Assembly: GCA_017632775.1 (NCBI GenBank)
Contig: JAGBQR010000009.1
Location: 1-53,294 of the forward strand
Direction: 5' to 3'
Source: Oscillospiraceae bacterium
GTDB lineage: Bacteria > Bacillota > Clostridia > Oscillospirales > Oscillospiraceae
DNA length: 53,294 nt
This document shows positions 1 through 8,752 of the stretch, one piece after another. Within the stretch, counting starts at the first letter, position 1. Each line of letters begins with the position of its first letter. The translations under genes were made by a program, and so were the position numbers. The notes under the pieces are model-generated. The model did no database searches. It saw only the letters and a list, made by a program, of their open reading frames with translations, and had not been told where the DNA came from.

Positions 1-307
<307 letters not shown>

Positions 308-367
308 ACATCTGTGCAGGTTCTGCCTTGTCTCCTCTGTTCAGTTTTCAGGGTACATCCCTGATAG

Positions 368-484
<117 letters not shown>

Positions 485-510
485 AAAGCCGTCCGGACGG
501 ACGGCTTTGT
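485..510 (+). terminator. rrn operon terminator 1
   Basis: A 10-bp stem (485-494 with 499-508, loop GGAC) directly follows the 5S end. The T-run after it is short (TCATTT), so it may act together with the stronger hairpin at 531-576. Confidence 0.7.
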
Positions 511-530
511 CATTTAATATCCTGAAAAGG

Positions 531-576
531 AAAGACCGCACGGAGGCAAACCTCCATGCGGTCTTTCGCTTTTTTG
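531..576. terminator. Bidirectional terminator between rrn operon and mutL-operon end
   Basis: A long hairpin: AAAGACCGCA (531-540) pairs with TGCGGTCTTT (557-566), and GGAGG pairs with CCTCC around a CAAA loop. A T-rich tail follows on the plus side (571-575), and a C/T-rich tail on the minus side. It sits between two convergent units, so it probably stops both. Confidence 0.85.
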
Positions 577-588
577 TCTCCGGGCGGC

Positions 589-783
589 TCAGCGGCTCTT
601 TTTCCTTGCGTAGAGGAACATCCAGAGCACGATCAGAAGGAGCGCCAGGATCACGGCGATCCCGAGGATCGTGTTCAGAACGCCGCCGGCAAGGCGGGCG
701 ATCAGACGGATCACAAAAACAGCGATCACGATGACCACCAGCAGCGCCAGGATCGGCAGGATATATCTTCCGGCTTTTTTCAT
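589..783 (-). CDS. Small membrane protein, 64 aa, function unknown
   Basis: Start ATG at 783 has GAAAGGA seven bases upstream; a longer frame upstream would overlap the preceding gene. The protein is almost all hydrophobic: two membrane segments (about residues 7-28 and 35-57) separated by a short basic stretch (RLIAR), with a basic C-terminus (YARKKSR) that should face the cytoplasm. It lies 22 nt after the rluD-like gene, last in the mutL-to-rluD series, so it is likely co-transcribed. I recognise no family. The good ribosome site and clean topology argue that it is real. Confidence 0.65.
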   Translation of the reverse strand: MKKAGRYILPILALLVVIVIAVFVIRLIARLAGGVLNTILGIAVILALLLIVLWMFLYARKKSR

Positions 784-805
784 AGCGATTCCTTTCTTTT
801 TTCTT

Positions 806-1732
806 CTATTCGACCGGTGTACCGAGTCTGTTGAGGACATCCTGAAAATATGGAGGCAGAGGGACCTGCAGAAATACAGGAGCAAGACTCCTCGGATGGA
901 TGAAATGCAGCGCCGCCGCGTGCAGACATTGCCCTTCCAGGCCTTTGTCAGGGCATGGTGCCCCATAGACCCCGTCACCCAGCAAAGGGTGGCCGATATG
1001 GGACATATGCACCCGGATCTGGTGAGTACGGCCTGTTTCCAGTGTGCATTTCACCAGCGTATACGCGCGGTAGCGCGCCTGGACCTCCCAGTGCGTAACG
1101 GCAGGTCTGGCATCTGCCGCCGAAGAGACACACATCTTTTTCCGGTCGGTACGGTTTCTGCCTATAGGAGCATCGACGGTCCCGGAATCCTCGCGCAGAC
1201 GGCCGCGAACGACAGCAAGATATTCGCGGTGGAGTGTGTGTGCGGCGAGCTGAGCGGAGAGTGCCTGATGGGCAAAATCGTTCTTCGCGGCGATGATGAG
1301 GCCGGAAGTATCTTTATCGATACGGTGGACGATCCCGGGGCGTTTTTCTCCGCCGATCCCGGAGAGCGAGGAACCGCAGTGGTACAAAAGCGCGTTGACC
1401 AGAGTGCCGTCCGGATGGCCGGGGGCAGGATGGACGACCATGCCCCTTGCCTTGTTCACGACAATAAGGTCATCGTCCTCATACACCACATCAAGCGGCA
1501 GATCCTGAGGTGTAAGCGGCACATCCTGCACTTCCGGCAGGAGGACCGTGAAGGATTCCGTTCCGTCGCATCGGTAATTCTTGCGGACCGGAACGCCGTC
1601 GAGAAGGACCGCACCGGCAGCAAGCAGCTGCTGAGCGGCATTTCGCGACAGGTTTTCGACTGAATGCGCCAGGAGAGCGTCGATCCGTTCGCCGCTCTCC
1701 ATTGCATGTAGTATAAGAATGTTTTCGTCCAT
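806..1732 (-). CDS. RluA/RluD-family rRNA pseudouridine synthase
   Basis: 308 aa. Isomerises uridine to pseudouridine in large-subunit rRNA (RluD in E. coli acts on helix 69); the exact target cannot be read here. An S4-like RNA-binding domain covers about residues 15-65 (LSRNAAQQLLAAGAVLLDG). The catalytic domain follows, with HRIDKDTSG at 136-144; Asp139 is the expected catalytic aspartate. TGRTHQIRVH, typical of the family, lies further on. The ATG at 1732 overlaps the lspA stop by one base (TGATG), so translation is probably coupled. A TTG codon just upstream could extend it by one residue. The lspA-rluD order is common in Bacillota. Confidence 0.92.
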   Translation of the reverse strand: MDENILILHAMESGERIDALLAHSVENLSRNAAQQLLAAGAVLLDGVPVRKNYRCDGTESFTVLLPEVQDVPLTPQDLPLDVVYEDDDLIVVNKARGMVVHPAPGHPDGTLVNALLYHCGSSLSGIGGEKRPGIVHRIDKDTSGLIIAAKNDFAHQALSAQLAAHTLHREYLAVVRGRLREDSGTVDAPIGRNRTDRKKMCVSSAADARPAVTHWEVQARYRAYTLVKCTLETGRTHQIRVHMSHIGHPLLGDGVYGAPCPDKGLEGQCLHAAALHFIHPRSLAPVFLQVPLPPYFQDVLNRLGTPVE

Positions 1733-2874
1733 CAACGGAATTCAGCCAGGATATCGTCCAGGGAGAACTCTTCCTCCGCCTTTTTGGCAGGAGCGGCAGG
1801 AACAGAGGCCTCGGAAGCAGGCGGTACGGGAGCTGCCGCGGGAGCCGCAGGGACGGGTTCCCTCCTGCGGGGGGACTCAGGCGCTGCGGACGCAGGAGCT
1901 TCCGCTCTGCGTTCGGCAGCCGGCGCCTTCTGCGCGGCTTTCTGCGCGGAAATGGCCGCGTTGGTCTTCTCCCATTCAGCAAAGGGATCCGAAGAATCAT
2001 AGGAAGGAACGGAACTTGCGAAGGCGGGAGAGGAGGGATTGACGCCGGAGTACTCCGCGCTGCGCTGACGGGCGTCCCGATTGGCCTTATACTGCTCAAA
2101 CTGGTCATCGTATCTGTTCTGGCGTTCTTTACGGGTGGTCTTGGAATGTGAGGTGGTGTTCATCCGGTTCCGGAAACGCGGAGAAGCCTCTTCCTCGGGC
2201 TCTTCTTCAACCGCCGCTGCGGCCTGACGTCCGGCGCGGGGGGAAGTATCCGTGCGTTCAGGCGCTTCCCGGCGGGAGGGCCTTCTGACGGGCTCTTCCT
2301 CTTCTTCATACTCCTCCTCGGGGAGCGCATTGCGGGCAGCGGAGCGGGCACGGCGCGGAGCAGGAGCTTCCTCCTCTTCCAGTTCCTCGACGTCATCGTA
2401 TTCTTCGGAGGTCTGTTTTGCTTTCCGTCCGCCGAACAGGATGCAGAGGATGAAGAGAAGACAGAACACGACGATGAAAACATCCGCTACATTGAAGACC
2501 GGGAAGGACGGAGCGAAGGAAAACTGGAACATATCCTGCACATAGCCGTACAGAGCGCGGTCAATGGCATTGCCGATCCCGCCGGCAGCAACGAAAACGG
2601 CGCACCAGCGGGCAAGTCTTCCGGAAATGAAGTTCGTTGCCAGCCCGACGATCACAAGGACGGTAAATACGACTGCAAGGATCACAAAGATCTTCCCCGC
2701 GTTGGCCCCGCTCAGAAAACTGAAGGCAGCGCCGTCGTTATGGACATTCAGCAGATTGATGATCCCGGGGATGAGAGGCTTCGGATCTCCGCCGTAGATG
2801 AGATTTCCGGCTGCCCAGTATTTGACCCACTGATCCAGAATGATGACAAGAACGCCAAAAATTGCGTAAAGCAT
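1732..2874 (-). CDS. lspA: Lipoprotein signal peptidase (signal peptidase II) with long acidic/basic C-terminal tail
   Basis: 380 aa; ordinary LspA is about 150-170. Residues 1-150 form the enzyme, with four membrane segments and the catalytic aspartates at GNAIDRA (Asp105) and FNVADVF (Asp131). It cleaves the signal peptide of prolipoproteins before the lipid-modified cysteine. Residues 151-380 are a low-complexity tail: Glu-rich runs (EEYEEEEEP), Arg/Ala/Pro blocks, a basic patch (TRKERQNRYDDQFEQYK) and a defined end, EEEFSLDDILAEFR. The tail has no hydrophobic segment and should be cytoplasmic. The frame is open throughout and ends at the rluD start, so this is a true extension. Start ATG at 2874 has AGGAGG nine bases upstream. 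Confidence 0.93.
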   Translation of the reverse strand: MLYAIFGVLVIILDQWVKYWAAGNLIYGGDPKPLIPGIINLLNVHNDGAAFSFLSGANAGKIFVILAVVFTVLVIVGLATNFISGRLARWCAVFVAAGGIGNAIDRALYGYVQDMFQFSFAPSFPVFNVADVFIVVFCLLFILCILFGGRKAKQTSEEYDDVEELEEEEAPAPRRARSAARNALPEEEYEEEEEPVRRPSRREAPERTDTSPRAGRQAAAAVEEEPEEEASPRFRNRMNTTSHSKTTRKERQNRYDDQFEQYKANRDARQRSAEYSGVNPSSPAFASSVPSYDSSDPFAEWEKTNAAISAQKAAQKAPAAERRAEAPASAAPESPRRREPVPAAPAAAPVPPASEASVPAAPAKKAEEEFSLDDILAEFR

Positions 2875-2930
2875 ATGAGTATTCCTCCTGATAACCGAAG
2901 TCAGATGACAACGGGAATGAAGAAGCGAGG

Positions 2931-5729
2931 TTACGCCTGCTTGCGGACTACCTCGGCACAGCGCGGGCAGAGACCGGTCTCGGGATCGGGCTGCTCGGTG
3001 TGGATCCAGCACCGCGGGCATTTGGCTCCGGGCGCTTCAAAGACGGAGATCCTGAGTCCGCTGTTGCGAACGCCTGCCCCTTCTACTGCACCGACGGGTA
3101 CATCTCCGCCGATCAGGCACTTTGAAACGATGAACAGATCGGAAAGATCCATGGAAGAGACCTCGCCGAGCAGCTCTTCGGAAGCCGTGTCGGAAGCGGA
3201 GAGCACGACCGCGGCATCAAGAGGCTTGCCGATGCGCTTATCGGCACGGGCATTTTCAAGGATACCGTTCACATCGTCGCGCAGAGAGACGAGCCGGTCC
3301 CAGCGGGACATCGTCTCTTCCGGAAGCGCATAGGCGGTGAAAGGAGCGTGCATCTGATTGAGCAGGATGTTCCGCGGATCATCCGCAGTGCGATGCGGCA
3401 TGGCAAGCCAGATCTCATCGCAGGTGAAAGCGAGGATCGGCGCGAACATTCTGGTCATGCTGTCGAGGATCAGGAAGAGGGCGGTCTGTGCGCTGCGGCG
3501 CTTGAGTCCATCTTTCTCCTCACAGTAGAGCCGGTCCTTTATGATATCGAGATAGAAGCTGGAAAGATCGACAACACAGAAATCGTTGATGGCATGTGAC
3601 ACCACATGGAACTCATAATCGTTGTAGGCAGCGGCCACTTTCTCTATCAGGGCATTCAGCCGGCTGATCGCCCAGCGGTCGAGTTCGAGCATATCTTCGG
3701 GAGCCACCAGGTCATCGGCATTGAAATCATTGAGGTTGCCCAGACAGTAACGGGCGGTGTTGCGGAACTTCAGATAGGTCTGCGAGAGCTGCTTGAAGAT
3801 ATCCCTCGAGCAGCGAACATCGACATGGTAATCGGAAGAACCTGCCCAGAGGCGCACCAGATCAGCACCGAACTCATTGACCATATCGGACGGATCGATA
3901 CCGTTTCCGAGGGACTTGTGCATCGCGCGGCCTTCCCCGTCGACGGTCCATCCATGGGTGAGGCACTCTTTGTAGGGAGCGCCCATACCCAGGGCACCAA
4001 CGGCAACGAGAAGCGAGGACTGGAACCAGCCGCGGTACTGGTCGCCGCCTTCAATATACATGGTGGACGGCCAGAAGCCCTGATCGCGCTTCATGGCAGC
4101 GTAGTGTGTGGACCCGGAATCAAACCAGCCGTCAAGCGTGTCTGTCTCCTTGGTAAAATGCGTCCCGCCGCAGTGCGGACAGACGAAGCCTTCGGGAAGG
4201 AGGTCGGAGGCTTCCATATCGAACCAGGCGTTGCTTCCCTTTTCCTCAAAGACCGAAGCGACCGATTCGATGGAATCTTCCGTGCATACAGCTTTATGGC
4301 AGTCACTGCAGTAGAATACGGGGATCGGGAGACCCCAGCGGCGCTGACGAGAGATGCACCAGTCGGCGCGTTCGCGGATCATGGCACCCATGCGCTCCTT
4401 GCCCCAGACGGGGAGCCAGCGGACCGGTTCACAGGCTTCGATCGCTTCCTCCTTGAAGGAATCAACCGAGCAGAACCACTGCGGGGTGGCGCGGAAGATG
4501 ATCGGGTTTTTGCAGCGCCAGCAGTGGGGATAGCTGTGGATGATCTCTTCTGAAGCGAACAACACGCCGCTCTCTTTCATATCCGCGAGAATGATCGGAT
4601 TCGATTCCTCTGTGCCGAGGCCGGCATACTTTCCGGCGTACTCGGTGTGACGTCCCTGATCATCCACAGGGACGACCATTTCCATGCCGTACTTCGTGCA
4701 GGTGACATAGTCGTCCGCACCAAAGCCGGGGGCTGTATGGACGCAACCGGTACCGGACTCCATGGTGACATAGTCAGCCAGGAGAAGGCGGGAAGTTTTG
4801 TCCAGGAAGGGATGGGAGGCCAGCATGTTCTCAAAGAAGCTGCCCGGATGAGATTCGAGGATCTCGTATTCACTGAAGCCGCCGATGTGCATGACCTTGT
4901 CAACGAGCGGTTCGGCCATGATATAGCTCTCGCCGTTGGGAGCCTTGACGATCGCATAAAGCTCGTCGGGATGCAGGGCAATGGCAAGGTTGCCGGGAAG
5001 CGTCCAGACGGTCGTGGTCCAGATCACGAAACTGAGACGGGACAGATCGAGATGGGCAAGTTTGCCGAGATCATCGTGCATGGGGAATTTCACATACACA
5101 GTGGTGCAGGGGTCATCCTGATACTCGATTTCCGCCTCGGCCAGAGCCGTTTCGTCTTTCGGGCACCAGTATACCGGCTTGAAGCCCTTGTAGATATGGC
5201 CGTTCTGATACATTTTGCCGAAGATGCGGATCTCGTCGGCTTCGAAGCCCTTGTTCATCGTGAGATAGGGATGCTCCCAGTCTCCAACAACGCCAAGGCG
5301 CTTGAAACCCTCGCGCTGGACATCGACATAATGGGCGGCGTAGTCATGACAGGCGGAACGGAAATCCGCAACGCTCATGGCTTTGTGATTGAGTTTCTGC
5401 TCCTTGATGATCGCGCTCTCGATCGGCATGCCATGGTTGTCCCAGCCGGGGATGTACGGCGTATAGTAGCCGCGCATCGCATAGGAACGGACAATAAAAT
5501 CCTTCAGCGCTTTGTTGAGCGCATGACCCATGTGGATGGCGCCGTTGGAGAAGGGAGGGCCGTCGTGAAGGGAAAAGAGCGGCTTTCCTTCGTTTTTCTT
5601 GAGCAGTTCGTTATAGAGATCGATACTCTCCCAGTGCGCGAGCATTTCAGGCTCCCGTTTCGGAAGCCCGGCGCGCATGGGGAACTCAGTCTTCGGAAGA
5701 TTCAGGGTGTTGTTGAAATCTTTAGACAT
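2931..5729 (-). CDS. ileS: Isoleucyl-tRNA synthetase
   Basis: 932 aa, normal length for bacterial IleS. Charges tRNA-Ile in the cytoplasm. The class I HIGH motif appears as HMGH (66-69) within GPPFSNGAIHMGH. The KMSKS loop is the variant MHKSL (603-607). The editing (CP1) domain lies between, with the TWTLPGN-like signature near 240-247 and GTGCVHTAPGFG near 326-337. The C-terminal zinc finger is CPRCWIH...CPRC. Start ATG at 5729 follows AGGAG; an upstream ATG in frame lacks a good site. It sits between divIVA and lspA, an order common in Bacillota. No T-box leader is visible. Confidence 0.97.
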   Translation of the reverse strand: MSKDFNNTLNLPKTEFPMRAGLPKREPEMLAHWESIDLYNELLKKNEGKPLFSLHDGPPFSNGAIHMGHALNKALKDFIVRSYAMRGYYTPYIPGWDNHGMPIESAIIKEQKLNHKAMSVADFRSACHDYAAHYVDVQREGFKRLGVVGDWEHPYLTMNKGFEADEIRIFGKMYQNGHIYKGFKPVYWCPKDETALAEAEIEYQDDPCTTVYVKFPMHDDLGKLAHLDLSRLSFVIWTTTVWTLPGNLAIALHPDELYAIVKAPNGESYIMAEPLVDKVMHIGGFSEYEILESHPGSFFENMLASHPFLDKTSRLLLADYVTMESGTGCVHTAPGFGADDYVTCTKYGMEMVVPVDDQGRHTEYAGKYAGLGTEESNPIILADMKESGVLFASEEIIHSYPHCWRCKNPIIFRATPQWFCSVDSFKEEAIEACEPVRWLPVWGKERMGAMIRERADWCISRQRRWGLPIPVFYCSDCHKAVCTEDSIESVASVFEEKGSNAWFDMEASDLLPEGFVCPHCGGTHFTKETDTLDGWFDSGSTHYAAMKRDQGFWPSTMYIEGGDQYRGWFQSSLLVAVGALGMGAPYKECLTHGWTVDGEGRAMHKSLGNGIDPSDMVNEFGADLVRLWAGSSDYHVDVRCSRDIFKQLSQTYLKFRNTARYCLGNLNDFNADDLVAPEDMLELDRWAISRLNALIEKVAAAYNDYEFHVVSHAINDFCVVDLSSFYLDIIKDRLYCEEKDGLKRRSAQTALFLILDSMTRMFAPILAFTCDEIWLAMPHRTADDPRNILLNQMHAPFTAYALPEETMSRWDRLVSLRDDVNGILENARADKRIGKPLDAAVVLSASDTASEELLGEVSSMDLSDLFIVSKCLIGGDVPVGAVEGAGVRNSGLRISVFEAPGAKCPRCWIHTEQPDPETGLCPRCAEVVRKQA

Positions 5730-5774
5730 AAACGGACTCCTGTTAAGTAGAATGAAAGGAGATAAACGGGGCAA

Positions 5775-5803
5775 ACGGGGCGTGCGCGCAAGCGCCGCCC
5801 CGT
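5775..5803. other. GC-rich hairpin in the divIVA-ileS gap
   Basis: Outer arms ACGGGGCG (5775-5782) and CGCCCCGT (5796-5803), inner GCGC pairs and a GCAA loop. On the minus strand it is followed by TTGCCCCGTTTA rather than a clean T-run. It could be a weak attenuator or an RNA-stability element ahead of ileS. The 109-nt gap holds nothing else I can name. Confidence 0.45.
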
Positions 5804-5838
5804 TGTAAGAGACAGACGAGATCGCTAACTGTCAGCGA

Positions 5839-6483
5839 TCAGAGGGAAAACGGCTGCGTGCTGCCGAAGTCGGGTTTGGACCGGGAAGGCGCGGCGCTGT
5901 CAAAAGTATCGGAAAGATCGATCTTGAATTCTGGTTCGGGCTTGATGCGGGCAACATTCTGCTCGATCGCACGGACCGCATCGTCGACATCCTGCTCGGC
6001 AGCAGCAGGTTTTGCTGCTTCAGGCTTGTTCAGGATCCCTTTTTCGATGTCATCCAGCTTGCTGAGCTGCGCCTGGAACAGTTCCCTCATCTGGGCAAAG
6101 AAAGAAGCGGAAGACTCCTGGGCTGCGGCCAGCTTCTTTTCCTGGATCTGTATCTGCTCGGGGATTGTTCCGAGACGGGTCTTGACCTGCGCTTCCGCAT
6201 CACTCAGCATCTGAGCGGAACGGGTGCGGGCGTCGTTTTCAATCTGAACAGCCAGCTTCTGCGCGGAAAGAACAGCCATGTTCAGAGCTTCCTCATTGGA
6301 ACGGTATTCCTCGATCTTGTCCACAAGGACCTTCATCTTGCTCTTTAATACTGCGTTCTCTTTCTGCGTGGCGGTGATATCTTCCGCGATCTCTTCGAGG
6401 AAATCATCGACCTCGGCCATGTCATAGCCGCTGAGTCTGGCTTTATCAAATGTCTTTTCACGGATATCCTGAGCAGTAATCAT
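5839..6483 (-). CDS. divIVA: DivIVA-domain cell division/polar protein
   Basis: 214 aa. The N-terminal lipid-binding domain reads ITAQDIREKTFDKARLSGYD followed by VDDFLEEI, the DivIVA/GpsB signature (residues 2-30). A coiled coil covers about 35-165 (heptads in TQKENAVLKSKMKVLVDKIEEY and the AQM-LSDAEAQV stretch). The C-terminal tail of about 50 residues is disordered. DivIVA senses curved membrane at septa and poles and recruits partners. Start ATG at 6483 is preceded by AAAGGTGG. It follows sepF by 33 nt in the division part of the operon. Confidence 0.93.
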   Translation of the reverse strand: MITAQDIREKTFDKARLSGYDMAEVDDFLEEIAEDITATQKENAVLKSKMKVLVDKIEEYRSNEEALNMAVLSAQKLAVQIENDARTRSAQMLSDAEAQVKTRLGTIPEQIQIQEKKLAAAQESSASFFAQMRELFQAQLSKLDDIEKGILNKPEAAKPAAAEQDVDDAVRAIEQNVARIKPEPEFKIDLSDTFDSAAPSRSKPDFGSTQPFSL

Positions 6484-6516
6484 AACGGTTCCACCTTTCA
6501 CATTACTTTGCAGAAT

Positions 6517-7104
6517 TTATTCAAGCGAACCGCCGACCGTATCGGCAGTTCCGGAAGCGTCCGCTCCGAGGAGATCGACGTTTTCGGGGGAAACAAAATA
6601 TGTTTTCGCGGAGACGGGCGTGATCTTCCCGTGCAGCGCAAAGACGATGCCGGAGATAAAATCAAGAAGACGGCGGGCTGTCTCGGTGGGCAGACCCTCA
6701 AGGGTCATGACCAGAGAGCGATTGCGGGAGAGGTGATTGACCAGTTCGCCGGCCTCATCGAAAGTTTTCGGGTTGAAAAGAATGACCTGGGACTCCCGGC
6801 CGCCGAAATTCACCGTACGTTCGCGCACCGTACCGCTTTGTTTTTTGATGCGCTTCCCGAGGTTCCCGAAGAGGCCGCCGGACATTTCCTCGTCCCCGTC
6901 GTCTGCATCACCGGAAGCGGGAGCAGCGGCAGAGGCGGTCTGTGCGCCGAAGGTGTTTTCAAATTCGATCCCGTCATTCTGAGCCGGAGCGGAAGCTTTG
7001 GGTTTCACGGAAAAAGTGCGGGCTGGTTTCTCGGCATCCTCAAAGAAATCGTCATCATCCTCATACGGCTGCGTAAGCTTTTTCAGTTCATCCAGAAAGC
7101 CCAT
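6517..7104 (-). CDS. sepF: SepF cell division protein
   Basis: 195 aa. SepF binds FtsZ and the membrane and helps shape the Z ring. The N-terminal MGFLDELKKL is a plausible amphipathic membrane-binding helix. An acidic Ala/Asp linker follows (about 15-85). The SepF core is about 95-175 (ESQVILFNPKTFDEAGELVNHLSRNR then LLDFISGIVFALHGKI), matching the family's fold of a small alpha/beta domain. Start ATG at 7104 has GGAGG ten bases upstream. Gap to the PLP-protein gene is 19 nt. The sepF-divIVA pair next to a YggS-type gene is the classic ylm cluster order in Gram-positive bacteria. Confidence 0.95.
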   Translation of the reverse strand: MGFLDELKKLTQPYEDDDDFFEDAEKPARTFSVKPKASAPAQNDGIEFENTFGAQTASAAAPASGDADDGDEEMSGGLFGNLGKRIKKQSGTVRERTVNFGGRESQVILFNPKTFDEAGELVNHLSRNRSLVMTLEGLPTETARRLLDFISGIVFALHGKITPVSAKTYFVSPENVDLLGADASGTADTVGGSLE

Positions 7105-7123
7105 GATAACGGGGTCCTCCCAA

Positions 7124-7822
7124 TCAGGTGTTGTAATTTCTCGGACCGAACAGAGCCGAACCGATCCGGACCATATTCGAGCCGCAGGCTATGGCTGCTT
7201 CGAAATCTCCGCTCATGCCCATGGACAGAAGATCCATGGAGACATTATCGTATTTTTTCCCTCTGTTGTCAACAAAAAGCTGTCTCATAGCCTCAAAAAA
7301 CGGGATGTTTTCCGAGGGCTTTTCACAAGCCGGAGGGATCGCCATAAGGCCCCGGACCGACACGTGAGAAAAAGCGGCGGCCGCTTCAAGAACGGACGGG
7401 AGCTGATCGGGAGAGAAGCCGGATTTGGAGGCTTCTCCGCCGATGTTGATTTCAAGCAGGAGGTCCTGACAGAGTCCGCGTTTTTCTGCACAGCGGTCGA
7501 TCTCGCGGATCAGCTCCAGTGAATCGGCGCTGTGGATCAGGCCGGCCAGACCAACGACCTGCCGCACCTTGTTGCGCTGAAGATGGCCGATGAAGTGTAG
7601 CTGTGCTCCGGCATATGCATTCTGCGCGTTTTTTTCCAGCATTTCCTGTACGCGGTTTTCTCCGAAGACCGTGACACCCGCTTCAAAAGCCTCGCGGACA
7701 CGGGAAGCGTCGTTCATTTTGGAGGCGGCTACAAGAATGATCTCCTGCGGATCCCGCCCGGCTGCAAGAGCGGCGCTTCGGATCCGTTCAAGAACAGAGG
7801 CCGCCCGTTCAGATATTTCCAT
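7124..7822 (-). CDS. YggS/YlmE-type pyridoxal phosphate homeostasis protein
   Basis: 232 aa, full length. A PLP-binding TIM-barrel-like protein (PROSC/YggS family) that buffers free PLP and affects amino acid pools. The PLP lysine lies in ILVAASKMND (about residue 35); FGENRVQEMLEK, HFIGHLQRNK and the phosphate-binding MGMSGDFEAAI...VRIGSALFG are all family hallmarks. Start ATG at 7822 overlaps the miaA stop by one base (TGATG), so translation is coupled. In Bacillota this gene is usually ylmE beside sepF (ylmF), as here. Confidence 0.94.
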   Translation of the reverse strand: MEISERAASVLERIRSAALAAGRDPQEIILVAASKMNDASRVREAFEAGVTVFGENRVQEMLEKNAQNAYAGAQLHFIGHLQRNKVRQVVGLAGLIHSADSLELIREIDRCAEKRGLCQDLLLEINIGGEASKSGFSPDQLPSVLEAAAAFSHVSVRGLMAIPPACEKPSENIPFFEAMRQLFVDNRGKKYDNVSMDLLSMGMSGDFEAAIACGSNMVRIGSALFGPRNYNT

Positions 7823-8751
7823 CAGAATACCCCCTTTTCACGGAGAAATGACAGGTCATGCGCTGCATCCGGCGAATCATCCCGCTCCAGGATCACGGGA
7901 TTTTCCCATCGGCCGAACCAGGTGATCTGGCGCTTGGCATAGCGCCGGCTGGACTGCTTGATCAGAGCGACAGCAGCTTCCCGGTCAAGTGAGCCCTGCA
8001 GAAAGAGCGCAGCTTCTTTATACCCGATAGCCTGCAGTGCGGTAGATCCCGGATCGAGACCCTTCCGGAGCAGAGATCCGACTTCGTCGAACAGGCCGTC
8101 CGCAATCATGCGGTCGACCCGTCGTTCGATGCGCGTATACAGAAGTGCCCGATCCCGGAAGGACAGAACGATCCGCACAGAGTCATAGCGGGGCGGCAGT
8201 GAACGGGTCTGCTGATCATGCTCGGACATCGTTCTGCCTGTGAGGGCATAGATCTCCAGGGCACGAACGATCCGGCGCCGGTCCGAGGGCGGAAGGAGAG
8301 CGGCGCGCTCCGGATCAACGGCGCGGAGACGCTCAAGCATGATTTCCCCGCCAAGGCGGTCATAGTCTTCGGAAAGCTGCGCACGAAGGCCCGGATCCCC
8401 GGAGTCGGCAAACGAACGGCCGGAGAGAAGAGAATCGATGTAAAGCCCTGTCCCGCCGGTGATGACAGGGATTTTCGAACGGGAAAGGATCTCCTCGCAG
8501 CAGGCGGAAGCCTCTTCAACATAACGTGCGACCGAGTAGTTCTCGCCCGGATCGGCCACATCGAGCATATGATGAGGTACGGCAGCCTGCTCTTCGGGAC
8601 TTGCTTTGGCTGTCCCGATATCCATGCCGCGGTAGATCTGCATGGAGTCTGCCGAAACGATCTCCCCGCCGACTGCCTGAGCCAGCGCGATGGAGAGCGC
8701 GGTCTTTCCGGACGCTGTCGGCCCGGCAACAACAAAAACGGGCTGTCTCAT
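7822..8751 (-). CDS. miaA: tRNA dimethylallyltransferase
   Basis: 309 aa. Transfers the dimethylallyl group to N6 of A37 in tRNAs that read UNN codons. The P-loop is GPTASGKT near residue 10; SADSMQIYRGMDIGTAK and GGTGLYI match the family. The C-terminal part carries IGYKEAALFLQG and YAKRQITWFGRW. Start ATG at 8751 lies one base after the mutL stop, with its ribosome site inside the mutL end. The product is the substrate of MiaB, encoded divergently on the other side of mutL. Confidence 0.96.
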   Translation of the reverse strand: MRQPVFVVAGPTASGKTALSIALAQAVGGEIVSADSMQIYRGMDIGTAKASPEEQAAVPHHMLDVADPGENYSVARYVEEASACCEEILSRSKIPVITGGTGLYIDSLLSGRSFADSGDPGLRAQLSEDYDRLGGEIMLERLRAVDPERAALLPPSDRRRIVRALEIYALTGRTMSEHDQQTRSLPPRYDSVRIVLSFRDRALLYTRIERRVDRMIADGLFDEVGSLLRKGLDPGSTALQAIGYKEAALFLQGSLDREAAVALIKQSSRRYAKRQITWFGRWENPVILERDDSPDAAHDLSFLREKGVF

Positions 8752-8752
8752 T

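Noticed and set aside
5730-5838. T-box riboswitch before ileS
   Set aside because: Too short, with no T-box core sequence and no clean terminator/antiterminator pair.
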